In this document: one piece after another, positions 7,153 to 15,975 of the stretch
Position numbering within the stretch: the first letter of the stretch is position 1
Layout of the letters: each line of letters starts with the position of its first letter
Origin: Campylobacter concisus
Lineage (GTDB): Bacteria > Campylobacterota > Campylobacteria > Campylobacterales > Campylobacteraceae
Direction of reading: 5' to 3'
DNA: 64,000 bases
Assembly (NCBI RefSeq): GCF_003049085.1
Contig: NZ_PIQX01000003.1
Location: 186,001-250,000, forward strand
Translations under genes and position numbers: made by a program
Notes under the pieces: generated by a model
Database searches by the model: none
What the model was told of the DNA's origin: nothing
What the model saw: only the letters and a program-made list of their open reading frames with translations

Positions 7153-8139
7153 TTATTTAAAAAATACAAATTTTGGAAGCCCTAGCTCATCTTTTGGCAT
7201 TTGTTTTGTTTCTGGGTCAAATATTGCATCATTTCGCTTATATTCAACAACTTTTTGGTTAAAGCTATCTGGCGTTAAGTCTCTAGCACTATTGTCTTTC
7301 ATGGCTTGTCTGCTCGATGCCATTGCGCTGGTGTAATTGATATTTAGCTCATATTGCTGTTGCATATTTTCTAAAATTTTAAGCAGTATAGAATTTGTTA
7401 ATGCTTGAGCCTGCTTTTGATTATTAGCTTTATTTAGTTGTTTTGCTAGACTTTTTAAATCATCTTGCATCTTTGCTCTAGAAAATCTGTTATCTTTGTC
7501 AGCATTATAAAAAACGTCTTGAAATTTTAGAAGATTGTTTGTTTTCTCTATATTATCTCTCTCTTGTAAAAACCTTTCCGCATTTTTAATATTGCTGATC
7601 TGTGCCTGATAGTTTGCTCGTTCTATTGGGTCAACTGCCTTATTCATTTTTTGGGTTAATTCTTCTATACTCTTGCTTATATTTGCTCCATTTTGCAAAG
7701 CAAAAATGCACCTATTTGCTTTGTCCTTTATTTTATTGCTTGACGTTTTTACAGTATGACTAAAAAATTGGCTATTTTGCTCTAAGAATGAGCAGGCTGT
7801 TTTAACTCTTGCTATATCCCCCATTATGTCTTGTGGTAAATTTTTTACATCTTCGTATATACTTTGCATTTGCGATATTAAACTTTGTGCATCGCCTAAT
7901 ATCTCATAAACGCTGTTCATATCTACACCAAGCTCTTGCATTTGTTTCTCGAAATTTAGTGTATCTTTTACCATCTGCTCGTATTGTTTGATCTGTTCTG
8001 CGTAGTCTTTCAGTGTTTGCGTGTATTCCATAACTTGTTGGGCTATCGCGGCTACGTCAATGGTTGGTATACCACTAGCATTAACACTACTTAAAAATAG
8101 TGAAGATGCTACGGCAACTGATATAATCATTCTTTTCAT
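7153..8139 (-). CDS. VirB5/TrbJ-family type IV secretion protein
   Basis: A 328-residue periplasmic protein. The signal peptide (MKRMIISVAVASSLFLSSVNA) is followed by GIPTIDVAAIAQQVMEYTQTLKDYAEQIKQYEQMVKD, the typical VirB5/TrbJ N-terminus that leads into long helices. Most of the protein is predicted helical. A pair of cysteines (AC-SFLEQ near 117 and RCIFAL near 143) may form a disulphide. VirB5/TrbJ acts as a minor pilus-tip component in conjugation. It is flanked by trbM and by a coiled-coil protein on the same strand. Confidence 0.8.
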   Translation of the reverse strand: MKRMIISVAVASSLFLSSVNASGIPTIDVAAIAQQVMEYTQTLKDYAEQIKQYEQMVKDTLNFEKQMQELGVDMNSVYEILGDAQSLISQMQSIYEDVKNLPQDIMGDIARVKTACSFLEQNSQFFSHTVKTSSNKIKDKANRCIFALQNGANISKSIEELTQKMNKAVDPIERANYQAQISNIKNAERFLQERDNIEKTNNLLKFQDVFYNADKDNRFSRAKMQDDLKSLAKQLNKANNQKQAQALTNSILLKILENMQQQYELNINYTSAMASSRQAMKDNSARDLTPDSFNQKVVEYKRNDAIFDPETKQMPKDELGLPKFVFFK

Positions 8140-8165
8140 TATTTTTTCCCTTTTTTACTCATTTT

Positions 8166-9467
8166 TTATAAGCTCCTGCTTTGTTCTTGGTCTTTCTCTT
8201 TTGTCTTATTTAGTATTTTTTCTTTGCTCTGCGCTAAACTATCATTAACTTTTTTATAAAATTTAGGATAACTATTTTTAAAATTTGGCGTTTCTTTCTC
8301 TATTTCATTTAACATTTTATTTAATTTTTCGTATCCTTTTACATCAAGCCCTTTTTTAATTTCTTTTTCATACGTTGTTTTTAGTTTTGCGTAGTTTGCA
8401 TGTTCGTTCTCTAATTCTTTTAAACCGCCCTTGACTTCTTTGCGTTGCTTATAAACTTCTTTAACCAGATCTCCCACTGCATCTTTAAATTTGGGACTAT
8501 CAAAGGCTAGCTCTAGCTTTTCTTGTCGCTGGCGTTCTTTTGTTTCGCTTTCTTCTTTGCCCTGTCGCATCATCATTTCTAAACTTCTATCCATCTCCTG
8601 CAGAGCAGTCATTATGTCTTTTATATCGCCACTATTCATCAGATTGTCAATTGATTTTTGAAAGTTGGCTTCAAGTCTAGATTGTTCATCTCTTAATTTT
8701 TCAAGCTCTTTTTCGTGCTGGTTTTCTAGTTCATCAGCTTTTCTGCTCCAGTCTTCTTGTTCTGCTTCTCTTTCTTGTGAGTGTGTTGTAATTGCGACAT
8801 CCAGCTTGGCTTCATTTTTATTCTCTAGCTCAGCTTCTTTTGCCTTGATCTGCTCATCTATCTTTTCTTTTTCTTTTAAAATTTCAAGGCTACTTTTTAG
8901 GGTGTCATTGCCGTCTATTTCATTCAGCTTATCGCTTACAAAGTCTCTCTTTTCTTTTGGGCTTTTAAATTCATTAAACTCAGCTTCTTTTGCCTTGATC
9001 TGCTCATCTATCTTTTCTTTTTCTTCTAGGGTATTAACGGCTTCATTCAAATTCTTATTTAATTTTAATTCCGCTGTTTCAAAAATAAATTTACGATTTA
9101 TGTCTTGGATCGTGTATTCTTTTTCATTGTCGAAGTTCTCTTTTAAATCCATATCCATTTCTCTCATCGTGAGTATTTTAATTTTGTTGAGCTCTTCTGC
9201 GCTTATGTCTGTTTTATAGATATTGTTAATAGCTTCTCTTACTTCATTATCGTCGTTGCTACCATAAGCTGTATAAAATTCTCTCGCACATGCTACTGCA
9301 CCTGTTTCGTTGCTTTTAAAAATTCCTGTGTTATCGATAGCTTCTTTGCATGCTAACACCTGCTCTTTTACACTGCTTTGTTTTATTTCTTCGGATGGCA
9401 TCACCATTTCTTGCTCTTTAAGATAACTCCATTCAGCCAATTGATCTTGAGTTAGCTCTTCTGCCAT
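8166..9467 (-). CDS. Coiled-coil protein of the transfer operon
   Basis: A 433-residue cytoplasmic protein with no signal peptide or membrane segment. Residues ~1-95 form a small domain with two cysteines (VLACKEAIDN, VACAREFYTAYG). From ~120 on it is long heptad-rich coiled coil, extremely rich in Glu and Lys. The segment EKEKIDEQIKAKEAE occurs twice, near residues 148 and 198, and is also repeated at the DNA level (about 8830-8876 and 8981-9028). It is the first gene of the operon leading to VirB5/TrbJ, trbM and primase. The family is not recognised. A relaxosome or secretion-substrate role would suit the position but is unproven. Confidence 0.6.
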   Translation of the reverse strand: MAEELTQDQLAEWSYLKEQEMVMPSEEIKQSSVKEQVLACKEAIDNTGIFKSNETGAVACAREFYTAYGSNDDNEVREAINNIYKTDISAEELNKIKILTMREMDMDLKENFDNEKEYTIQDINRKFIFETAELKLNKNLNEAVNTLEEKEKIDEQIKAKEAEFNEFKSPKEKRDFVSDKLNEIDGNDTLKSSLEILKEKEKIDEQIKAKEAELENKNEAKLDVAITTHSQEREAEQEDWSRKADELENQHEKELEKLRDEQSRLEANFQKSIDNLMNSGDIKDIMTALQEMDRSLEMMMRQGKEESETKERQRQEKLELAFDSPKFKDAVGDLVKEVYKQRKEVKGGLKELENEHANYAKLKTTYEKEIKKGLDVKGYEKLNKMLNEIEKETPNFKNSYPKFYKKVNDSLAQSKEKILNKTKEKDQEQSRSL

Positions 9468-9531
9468 TTTCTTTCCTTAAACGATAGATTATTTAATTAA
9501 TTTTACCCTTTATTAAATTCAACTAACTTTT

Positions 9532-9549
9532 AAAAAGTGATATATAAAA
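9532..9549 (+). repeat. 18-bp direct repeat AAAAAGTGATATATAAAA, copy 2
   Basis: Identical, in the same orientation, to 687-704 beside the predicted nic site. Here it is 65 bp upstream of the coiled-coil gene start, on the opposite strand to that gene. Confidence 0.45.
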
Positions 9550-9890
9550 CAACTATTTTTAAGCTAAATTTAATAAAAGCCACAATCAATCTTTAAATGC
9601 TCTACAATCAAAAATAAGTGTTTAATGCTATCCTTTCTTTAAATTATTTTTTAAAAGCCAACACACCCCTTTAAAATCAATTTAAACGCTAATTCCTTTC
9701 TTAAATTTTTTCAACCTACAAAACAATAAAAAATTTAAAAACTCAAAACAACATAAAATAACTTTAAAAAATTTTTAAGCTTCTACTTATTCTATTAAAA
9801 TTTAAATTTTCTTATTAACAACATCTCTAATAAAAAAATTTCTTTCCCTTTTTAAATTTTATGTATTTATATATTAGTGTTTAGCGTGGC

Positions 9891-10027
9891 GGACATTTTG
9901 TAAAATATTAAACTTTTTATTTAATTTTTCCTTAGTTAAAAATATCCCTATTTTTTGGTGTTTTTAATTAATTCTTTTTATTTATAACTTAAAATAAAAA
10001 TAACAAATAAAAGGACATTTTGTAAAA
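9891..10027 (+). promoter_or_regulatory. Pair of GGACATTTTGTAAAA motifs upstream of the integrase
   Basis: Two identical 15-mers, GGACATTTTGTAAAA, at 9891-9905 and 10013-10027. They match the minus-strand copy at 397-410 over 14 bases and the tandem-repeat copies with one mismatch. Their placement ahead of the integrase suggests control of excision/integration, or a replication function. Confidence 0.45.
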
Positions 10028-10195
10028 TAAAGCCATTAAAGCAAGGTATATTAAGCATTTATTAATATTTATTTCCCTTTATATGGTTATTTAAGCTTTA
10101 AAAGATATAAATACTCTTTTTTAAAAATCTTAAATAATAAAATTAATTTAAAGTAAATTTTTGTGTTATGTTTAAATTTTTGCTAAAATCACCGC

Positions 10196-11350
10196 ATGAA
10201 AAATTTAGAAAAAAATAGAAATATATATATTAAGCATAATCGTTTTTATATTGACTATCAAAAGGATGGCGTAAGAATTCGCCGTGCCACTGGACTGAAA
10301 AAATCCCCTTTAGCATTTGATTTTATTCGAAAAAACTATAATTTATTTCTTGGCTCTGAAGAGGATATTGAACTTGCTAAGAGCAAATATTATGAGCTCG
10401 AGGATATGCAAACTGATCGCATAATCAGAAAAGGGGAGCAAAAGCTGGAGCCTATTAAAAATACTAGTGAGTTTAGCTTTGAGGGGATTATTTATAGATT
10501 GCTTAATGAAAAATCCTTTTTAAAGGATAAAACAATCAGGTTTTATAATGTTGCTAGTCAGGCTGTTATCGATTTTCTGCATTCAAAAAACATCTTTTAC
10601 CTGTCCGATTTTGAAAGGCAGGATAGTATTGATTTTGTAAAATTTTGTAAAAACAAGGGCTTAAAAGATAGCTCAATTAATGGGTATTGCTCTTTTTTTA
10701 AAATGGTTTTTCGTTATGCTATTGCCAATGATATAATCTCAAAAAATCCATTCTATATACCTAGGTTCAAACAAGAATTACATAATGCCGACAATGGTGA
10801 TTTTACCCCTTTTAATTTAAGTGAGATTTTGCAACTTATAAAACATGCCGAGGGCGAGCTACGCTTATTTTTAATAGTTGCATTCTTTACTGGGGCTAGG
10901 ACTGGCGAGATTTTGGCTTTGACTTTTAATGACTTGGATTTTCAAAATAAGGAGATACGTATTAATAAAACTCTATCGGAGCTAGGTGTTTTGGATTCTC
11001 CTAAAACTAAATCCAGCAATCGTACAATCGATATGCTTGATATTGTTTATAATGAACTGATAAAACTCGATTATACCGATATTAATCAAAATATTTTTTC
11101 TCTTTCACGAGCAGTTATCAGATTAAAATTTAATGATTTGCAGAGATCCCTTGGCTTTAAAATACATAAGCTTTATGATACTAGACACTCATTCGCTTCT
11201 GTAATGTTAAGTCGTGGCGAGGAGCCGATGTGGGTTGGTTGTAAAATGATGGGTCATAAAAATTTAAATGAGACCTATCGCTCTTATGCTAAATATCTAC
11301 CAAAAGATACTAGGCAAAGAGCAACTTTTTTAAAGAATATAGCAATTTAA
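10196..11350 (+). CDS. int: Tyrosine recombinase / integrase of the mobile element
   Basis: A 384-residue phage-type integrase that would insert and excise the element. The N-terminal ~75 residues form an arm-type DNA-binding region (FYIDYQKDGVRIRRATGLKKS). A core-binding SAM-like domain covers ~90-190, and the catalytic domain ~205-375. Visible catalytic residues are R235 in FTGARTGEIL, the Lys region PKTKSSNR (270-276), R330 in LYDTRHSFAS, H354 in MMGHKNL, and the nucleophile, probably Y364, in YRSYAKY. All boxes appear intact, so the enzyme should be active. It is the last element gene before chromosomal DNA, so the attachment site should lie just to its right. Confidence 0.9.
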   Translation: MKNLEKNRNIYIKHNRFYIDYQKDGVRIRRATGLKKSPLAFDFIRKNYNLFLGSEEDIELAKSKYYELEDMQTDRIIRKGEQKLEPIKNTSEFSFEGIIYRLLNEKSFLKDKTIRFYNVASQAVIDFLHSKNIFYLSDFERQDSIDFVKFCKNKGLKDSSINGYCSFFKMVFRYAIANDIISKNPFYIPRFKQELHNADNGDFTPFNLSEILQLIKHAEGELRLFLIVAFFTGARTGEILALTFNDLDFQNKEIRINKTLSELGVLDSPKTKSSNRTIDMLDIVYNELIKLDYTDINQNIFSLSRAVIRLKFNDLQRSLGFKIHKLYDTRHSFASVMLSRGEEPMWVGCKMMGHKNLNETYRSYAKYLPKDTRQRATFLKNIAI

Positions 11351-11385
11351 AATTTTAAAAAAATAGACACTTTTTGATAAAAATA

Positions 11386-11394
11386 TGCTATAAT
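11386..11394 (+). promoter_or_regulatory. Consensus extended -10 promoter without a downstream gene
   Basis: TGCTATAAT is a perfect extended -10 element of the Campylobacter sigma-70 type, which relies little on a -35 box. It points right into 11400-11490, where there is no gene on the plus strand, only a hairpin at 11449-11470. A short transcript is possible. Confidence 0.35.
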
Positions 11395-11448
11395 ATACTA
11401 ATTTAATTTAAAAAAGTAGATGACTTTTCACCCCTTTTTTATTTATTT

Positions 11449-11470
11449 AAATGCCTATTTTACGGCATTT
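11449..11470. terminator. Hairpin between integrase and chromosomal gene
   Basis: AAATGCC-(8)-GGCATTT forms a 7-bp stem with flanking A/T. It lies between the convergent integrase and Mur-like genes and could terminate transcription from either side, though no long T-run follows. Confidence 0.45.
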
Positions 11471-11491
11471 CAGCTTATAAATAATAAAAAT

Positions 11492-12475
11492 TTAAAAGAG
11501 TAGATTTTCTTCGGATGTTTTGTGAAGCTCTTCTAAAAGCTCCTCTTTTTGGCATAAAATCAATATATAGATAAAATTTTTAAGCTTTTTTATCTCGCTT
11601 AAATTTTTAAAGTAGATTGCGTTTTGTACTTTTAACAAAGAGCCTTCTGGCAAGCAAATTTTTATCTCATCAGGGCTAAATTTTTTATTTAAAAATATAC
11701 TTTGGCTTATGAATAAATCTTCATCGCTTTCAGTAATTATGGCTCTAAAGCTATTTCCAAAACTAGTAGGAATAAAATTTTTATCTATAAAAATCGGGTC
11801 AAAATGCCCGTGAATCCTACCTTCGTAAGGCTTAAATGAAATTTTATTGCTATCAAGAAATTTTAAAAGCCCATAAAACATCCCAGCAAAAACTCGTGGT
11901 ATGTTTAAGTTTTGATAGTATGTTTGCTTAAAGACCGTATTTGTAAAAAAGATCGAGCTTGGATTTATCTCGTGCATAGTTGTATCTGTGTAAATGGTCT
12001 CAAAAAGAGGCGATATTCGCTGAAGTGTTCTTGTATCATCGCCAAAAAAGATATCAAAGACCTTTACGTGAAAAATTTGATTAAAAAGCTCAGTGATATT
12101 TTTTGACATGACGTGTGCGTTAGAGCCGAGCTTTGATTTTTCTAAAAAGTCATTTATAAAAGGATTTACGGCGCAAAATTTTAAATCTTTGTGAGTAGCC
12201 TCAAATCTCATGAGTTTTATCATGGCAGTTTGTAAGCTACTAACTTTTAAAAAAGCGATCTCTTTGTCGATAATTGGCACATTGTCTTCGCTAATTATGG
12301 CGTATGCGCCTTGTTTAATCGCTGTTTCTATGTCGCTATCGTTTGCGTTTAAGCAAATATACGCAAAGCCACGTCTTACATGCTTTAGCTCGAAAACAAA
12401 CTCGCTTACGCTAGTTATCGTCGGTGCGTTTAGAGCCTCGGCATTTATTAGACGAGTTAAATTTTCTATTGTCAT
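11492..12475 (-). CDS. Mur-ligase N-terminal-domain-like hypothetical protein
   Basis: A 327-residue cytoplasmic protein conserved in this genomic position in Campylobacter (Cj0837c-like, from memory). Residues ~20-75 (FVFELKHVRRGFAYICLNANDSDIETAIK..., then GAYAIISED) resemble the MurE/MurF N-terminal UDP-substrate domain (S-R-V-x-G-x-L-F-V-A ... A-I-x-x-G-A-x-A-I-V). The ATP-binding GTNGKT loop of true Mur ligases is absent, so ligase activity is unlikely. The ATG is next to the metG stop codon, which indicates co-transcription. This is the first chromosomal gene right of the integrated element. Confidence 0.6.
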   Translation of the reverse strand: MTIENLTRLINAEALNAPTITSVSEFVFELKHVRRGFAYICLNANDSDIETAIKQGAYAIISEDNVPIIDKEIAFLKVSSLQTAMIKLMRFEATHKDLKFCAVNPFINDFLEKSKLGSNAHVMSKNITELFNQIFHVKVFDIFFGDDTRTLQRISPLFETIYTDTTMHEINPSSIFFTNTVFKQTYYQNLNIPRVFAGMFYGLLKFLDSNKISFKPYEGRIHGHFDPIFIDKNFIPTSFGNSFRAIITESDEDLFISQSIFLNKKFSPDEIKICLPEGSLLKVQNAIYFKNLSEIKKLKNFIYILILCQKEELLEELHKTSEENLLF

Positions 12476-14398
12476 TTAGCCAACGATCGCGCCATTTTTA
12501 ACTTTACCTTGTGTACCAAGAAGTGTTAGCGAGCCATCAGATGCGCTTAGGATCATGCCTTGAGAGACATATTTTTTCATCATCGTTCGCTCTTTTAAAT
12601 TTGCTAAAACGCAAACTTGTTTGCCCACAAGCGAGCTAGGCTCGTAGTATTTTGCGATGCCAGATAAAATTTGACGCGGCTGCTCCTCGCCAAGATCTAT
12701 CTTAAATTTAAGCAGTTTCTCACTACCCTCGACTCTCTCGCACTCGAGCACTTCACCTACTTTTATCACCACCTTTGCAAAGTCATCAATGCTAATGATT
12801 TCGTCCTCTTTTTTCTCCTCTTTTGGCTCAGCTTTTACCTCAACCTTTGACTCATTTGCCTCGCTCATTAGCTCTTTTTCTATTCTTGGGAAAAGTGGCT
12901 CGGTAGCTTTTGCCACAAAATTTGAAATTTCATTTTTCAAAACAAGGCTTTCATAAGATACTGTGTCTATGCTAAAGCCAAGCGTGTCAGCTATCTTAGC
13001 ACAAGTTTTTGGCATGGCTGGACTAAGCAGTATCGCCACTTTTGCAAGTAAATTTGCACAAAGTGCCACAAGTGCGTTTGCCTCGTCAGTTTTGCCAGCT
13101 TTTACAAGTGACCATGGCTCATACTTCGCAACGGCTGCATTTGCAAGCGTTACGACCTTCCAAAGATCCTCTAAATAGCGGTTTGTTGCTAAAATTTCTA
13201 AATTTTTTATAGCCTCATCAAGGTAGCCCTTCGCCTCATCAAGTTCGGCTTTGTGAAATTTGATCACGTCTTTTGAACCGATTTTATAGTCGCTATACTT
13301 TGCACTCATGCCAACAATACGGCTTAGCAAGTTACCAAGTCCATTGCCAAGTTCTGAATTTATACGCTCAATCAAAGCCTTTTGGCTGTAATCGCCATCT
13401 TGACCAAATGGTACTTCTCTAAGCAAAAAGTATCTGAAATTTTCAAGCCCGTAAGCGTTTGCGACCTCTCTTGGGTTTATGACATTGCCCTTGCTTTTGC
13501 TCATCTTTTCGCCATTTATAGTCCACCAGCCGTGGGCTGCTACGTGTTTTGGTAGTGGCAAGCCAAGACTCATCAAAAATGCCGGCCAGTAAACTGCGTG
13601 AAAGCGCAAGATGTCCTTGCCAACGATATGTGTCGTATATGGCCAAAGATCCATTTTAGCGTTATCTCTTGAGTATCCTAATGTTGTTAGATAGTTTATA
13701 AGTGCGTCAAGCCAAACGTACATAACGTGCTTGTCGTCATTTGCGCTCTTTGGTAGCTTTATGCCCCAGTCAAAGCTCGTTCTTGTTACCGAAAGGTCTT
13801 TTAACCCGCCTTTTACAAAGCTTACGACCTCGTTCTTCTTCCCCTTTGGGATAACGCAAAGCTCGTCGTTTTCGTACCATTTTAAAAGTGCATCTTCATA
13901 TTTTGAAAGCTTAAAAAAGTAGCTCTCTTCTTTAACTAAAGATGTCACTCGGCCGCAGTCTGGACAGTGATTGTCTTCTAGCAGGTCTCTTTGGTTAAAA
14001 AAAGTTTCGCAGCTAACGCAGTAAAATCCCTCATATTCGCCTTTGTAAATGTCGCCATTTGCTTGCATCTTTTCAAAGACATTTTGCACGGTTTGTTTGT
14101 GCTCTTCGTCGGTTGTTCTTATAAAATGATCGTAGCTTATCTCAAATTCATCCCAAAGTGATCTAAATTTCGCACTGATCTCGTCGGCGTACTCTTTTGG
14201 AGTCTTGCCTCTAGCACGAGCCGCCTGCTCGATCTTTTGTCCATGCTCGTCTGTACCTGTCATAAAGTATGTTTCTTTGCCTTGCAAGCGGTTAAATCTA
14301 GCAAGTGTATCAGCGATGATAGTCGTGTAGGCGTGGCCAATGTGTGGCACGTCGTTTACATAGTATATTGGGGTCGTTATATAAGCTTTTTCTTTCAT
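12476..14398 (-). CDS. metG: Methionyl-tRNA synthetase
   Basis: Charges tRNA-Met with methionine. The 640-residue protein has the class I signature HIGH at 19-22 (VPHIGHAYT), a single CxxC...CxxC zinc knuckle (C127, C130, C145, C148), KMSKS at 298-302, an anticodon-binding helical domain, and a C-terminal EMAP/Trbp111-type tRNA-binding domain (IKVGEVLECERVEGSEKLLKFKI and following). The start is the ATG at 14398, preceded by AAGGAAAA. An upstream in-frame ATG (14434) would add a poorly conserved extension and has no ribosome binding site. The gene is followed directly by the Mur-like gene. Confidence 0.95.
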   Translation of the reverse strand: MKEKAYITTPIYYVNDVPHIGHAYTTIIADTLARFNRLQGKETYFMTGTDEHGQKIEQAARARGKTPKEYADEISAKFRSLWDEFEISYDHFIRTTDEEHKQTVQNVFEKMQANGDIYKGEYEGFYCVSCETFFNQRDLLEDNHCPDCGRVTSLVKEESYFFKLSKYEDALLKWYENDELCVIPKGKKNEVVSFVKGGLKDLSVTRTSFDWGIKLPKSANDDKHVMYVWLDALINYLTTLGYSRDNAKMDLWPYTTHIVGKDILRFHAVYWPAFLMSLGLPLPKHVAAHGWWTINGEKMSKSKGNVINPREVANAYGLENFRYFLLREVPFGQDGDYSQKALIERINSELGNGLGNLLSRIVGMSAKYSDYKIGSKDVIKFHKAELDEAKGYLDEAIKNLEILATNRYLEDLWKVVTLANAAVAKYEPWSLVKAGKTDEANALVALCANLLAKVAILLSPAMPKTCAKIADTLGFSIDTVSYESLVLKNEISNFVAKATEPLFPRIEKELMSEANESKVEVKAEPKEEKKEDEIISIDDFAKVVIKVGEVLECERVEGSEKLLKFKIDLGEEQPRQILSGIAKYYEPSSLVGKQVCVLANLKERTMMKKYVSQGMILSASDGSLTLLGTQGKVKNGAIVG

Positions 14399-14414
14399 AT
14401 TTTTCCTTATAATT

Positions 14415-14633
14415 TTAAAAATCAAATCCACCATCACTGCCAGTATTGCCCTTTGACATCGAGTTATAGCAGCTATTTACGTACTCTTTTCTTGTCTCGC
14501 AGTCAAAAAATACTTCGCAGTTAAAGCAGCTTTTTTGCCCTTTTTGGCTTTGACACTCTTGCAAAATTTTTGCTTTTTGCTTTAAGGCTAGTTCAAATGC
14601 GTCAAGTGACTCGCTTGCTTGTGTTTCTTGCAT
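14415..14633 (-). CDS. Small conserved cysteine-rich protein
   Basis: A 72-residue soluble protein. The centre contains SCFNCEVFFDCETRKEYVNSCYNSMSKG, with four cysteines (C-x2-C, then C and C), suggesting metal binding or a redox role. The sequence ends in a flexible Gly/Asp tail (SDGGFDF). The gene sits between fbp and metG, as Cj0839c does in C. jejuni (recalled). Its ATG overlaps the fbp stop codon (TAATG). The function is unknown in the family. Confidence 0.75.
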   Translation of the reverse strand: MQETQASESLDAFELALKQKAKILQECQSQKGQKSCFNCEVFFDCETRKEYVNSCYNSMSKGNTGSDGGFDF

Positions 14634-15496
14634 TATTTTTTCTCGTAAAATTTATGCAAAAGTGAAATTTCATCACGTGAGCCAAAAAAGCATGGCGTTG
14701 TTTGGTGAATTTTTTCTATTTTTATATCAAAAAGTGTTTGGTTTTTGCCGTTTGTCGTTGCGCCCTTTGCGTTTTCATATATGAAGGCAAATGGCAACAC
14801 TTCAAAGACTACTCTTAGCTTACCATTTGGATGATCGCTCGTTGCTGGATAGCTAAAAAGGCCGCCACCTTTTAGCAAAATTTGATGCAAATCGCTCACC
14901 ATCGCACCTGAGTATCTTAGTCTGTAGCCTTGGTTGAATAGCTCGTTTATAAAATTTCTATGCGTTTGGCTCCAGCCTTTTTGCGTGGCTCCCGTGGCGT
15001 TTAGCTTGCCTTTTTCTTTTAGCTCAAGCTCTTTTACAAATTTAAACTCGCCATCTTTGCCAAGTCTATAAAATTTAGGCAAAGTGCCCTTTTTCTCAGC
15101 AATTACAAGCTCAAGCCTTGGGCCATATATGCTGTAAGCTGCGGCTATTAATTTTTCTGGTTTTACCTCGTCTTCGTAGATGCCAAAGATCGAGCCAACG
15201 GCAAAATTTACATCAACTAAGCTTGAGCCATCAAGTGGATCGTAAGCGATGATAAATTTAGCGTTTTTATTGATCTCAAGCTCGTCCTCTTTCTCTTCGC
15301 TAATTAGCGCTTTTACGCAGGCAAGCTCCTTAAATTTAGCTGTGATGATCTCATCGCTTTTGACATCAAGCTTTAGCTGTGTGTCGCCGGTTGCGTTTTC
15401 GTGAGTTGTGTAGCCAAGATCGGCATATTTTATCACTTCGCTTATCTCTTTTGCGATCTCTTTTATGGTGTTAAAGATTTGGTTTAATTCTTGCAT
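14633..15496 (-). CDS. fbp: Fructose-1,6-bisphosphatase, class I
   Basis: Gluconeogenic phosphatase converting fructose-1,6-bisphosphate to fructose-6-phosphate. The metal-site motif [14 protein letters not shown] is clear, with LISEEKED upstream of it and the substrate-binding [16 protein letters not shown] and [15 protein letters not shown] segments downstream. From the ATG at 15496 it is 287 residues, close to other bacterial class I enzymes of Campylobacterota. That start overlaps the mobB stop as TAATG; the longer reading with a Cys-rich N-terminus lies inside mobB and is unlikely. Confidence 0.93.
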   Translation of the reverse strand: MQELNQIFNTIKEIAKEISEVIKYADLGYTTHENATGDTQLKLDVKSDEIITAKFKELACVKALISEEKEDELEINKNAKFIIAYDPLDGSSLVDVNFAVGSIFGIYEDEVKPEKLIAAAYSIYGPRLELVIAEKKGTLPKFYRLGKDGEFKFVKELELKEKGKLNATGATQKGWSQTHRNFINELFNQGYRLRYSGAMVSDLHQILLKGGGLFSYPATSDHPNGKLRVVFEVLPFAFIYENAKGATTNGKNQTLFDIKIEKIHQTTPCFFGSRDEISLLHKFYEKK

Positions 15497-15975
15497 TATA
15501 CAGCCTTTGCATTTTTGATTATCCACGCACAAATAGCGTCTATATCGTCTAAATTTATATTTTTTATCTTGTAAGGAATTTGTTTTTTGTATGTTGCGAT
15601 CGCATCTGAAAAGCTAAGATATTTTTCATCTATTTCATCTTTAAAAACACTTAATCTTGGTAGTGGAAGCGTCTTTAACCCCTCGACTAATAGCATATCA
15701 AACTCGCCTAGCATTTTAATGACGTCGCTAATTTCTTGTGGATTTTGTGAAAAATAAGTTGTTCTAGTCGGACTCATCACCACCACATCTGCCCCAGTTT
15801 GAGAAAATTTAAAGCTATCCTTGCCTTCAACATCAAATTTAGCCTTGTCGCCTGGATCATGTTTTACTATCGCAACCTTTAAGCCATCGTCTATAAATTT
15901 CTTTGCAACTTTTAAAATAAGAGTTGTTTTTCCGCTATTTGAAGGACCAGAAAAAGCGATAGCAAGTCTTTTCAT
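15496..15975 (-). CDS. mobB: Molybdopterin-guanine dinucleotide biosynthesis protein MobB
   Basis: A 159-residue P-loop GTPase that assists attachment of the nucleotide to the molybdenum cofactor, which is needed for formate dehydrogenase and periplasmic reductases. The Walker A motif is GPSNSGKT (10-17). The conserved [17 protein letters not shown] segment follows the nucleotide-binding loop, and [14 protein letters not shown] is the family's second signature. The length is typical. It is the first gene of the leftward run mobB-fbp-14415-metG-11492, divergent from the lipoprotein at 16096. Confidence 0.9.
   Translation of the reverse strand: MKRLAIAFSGPSNSGKTTLILKVAKKFIDDGLKVAIVKHDPGDKAKFDVEGKDSFKFSQTGADVVVMSPTRTTYFSQNPQEISDVIKMLGEFDMLLVEGLKTLPLPRLSVFKDEIDEKYLSFSDAIATYKKQIPYKIKNINLDDIDAICAWIIKNAKAV

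Larger units (their letters stand above)
9468..10195. other. 730-bp AT-rich control region upstream of the integrase
   Basis: No gene is visible. The region lies between the divergent transfer operon (starting at 9467) and the integrase (10196). It contains the second copy of AAAAAGTGATATATAAAA (9532-9549) and two plus-strand copies of GACATTTTGTAAAA (9892-9905 and 10014-10027, 122 bp apart). The second of these is about 170 bp before the integrase start. This looks like a regulatory or replication/recombination region of the element. Confidence 0.5.

Noticed and set aside
8665-9219. 184-codon plus-strand frame rich in Ser and Phe
   Set aside because: It is the antisense of the Glu/Lys-rich coiled-coil gene; such composition mirrors automatically as Ser/Phe/Leu.
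10141-11491. tRNA gene as attachment site next to the integrase
   Set aside because: No cloverleaf-like or CCA-ended GC-rich stretch is visible in the flanks of the integrase. The attachment core cannot be named from this window alone.
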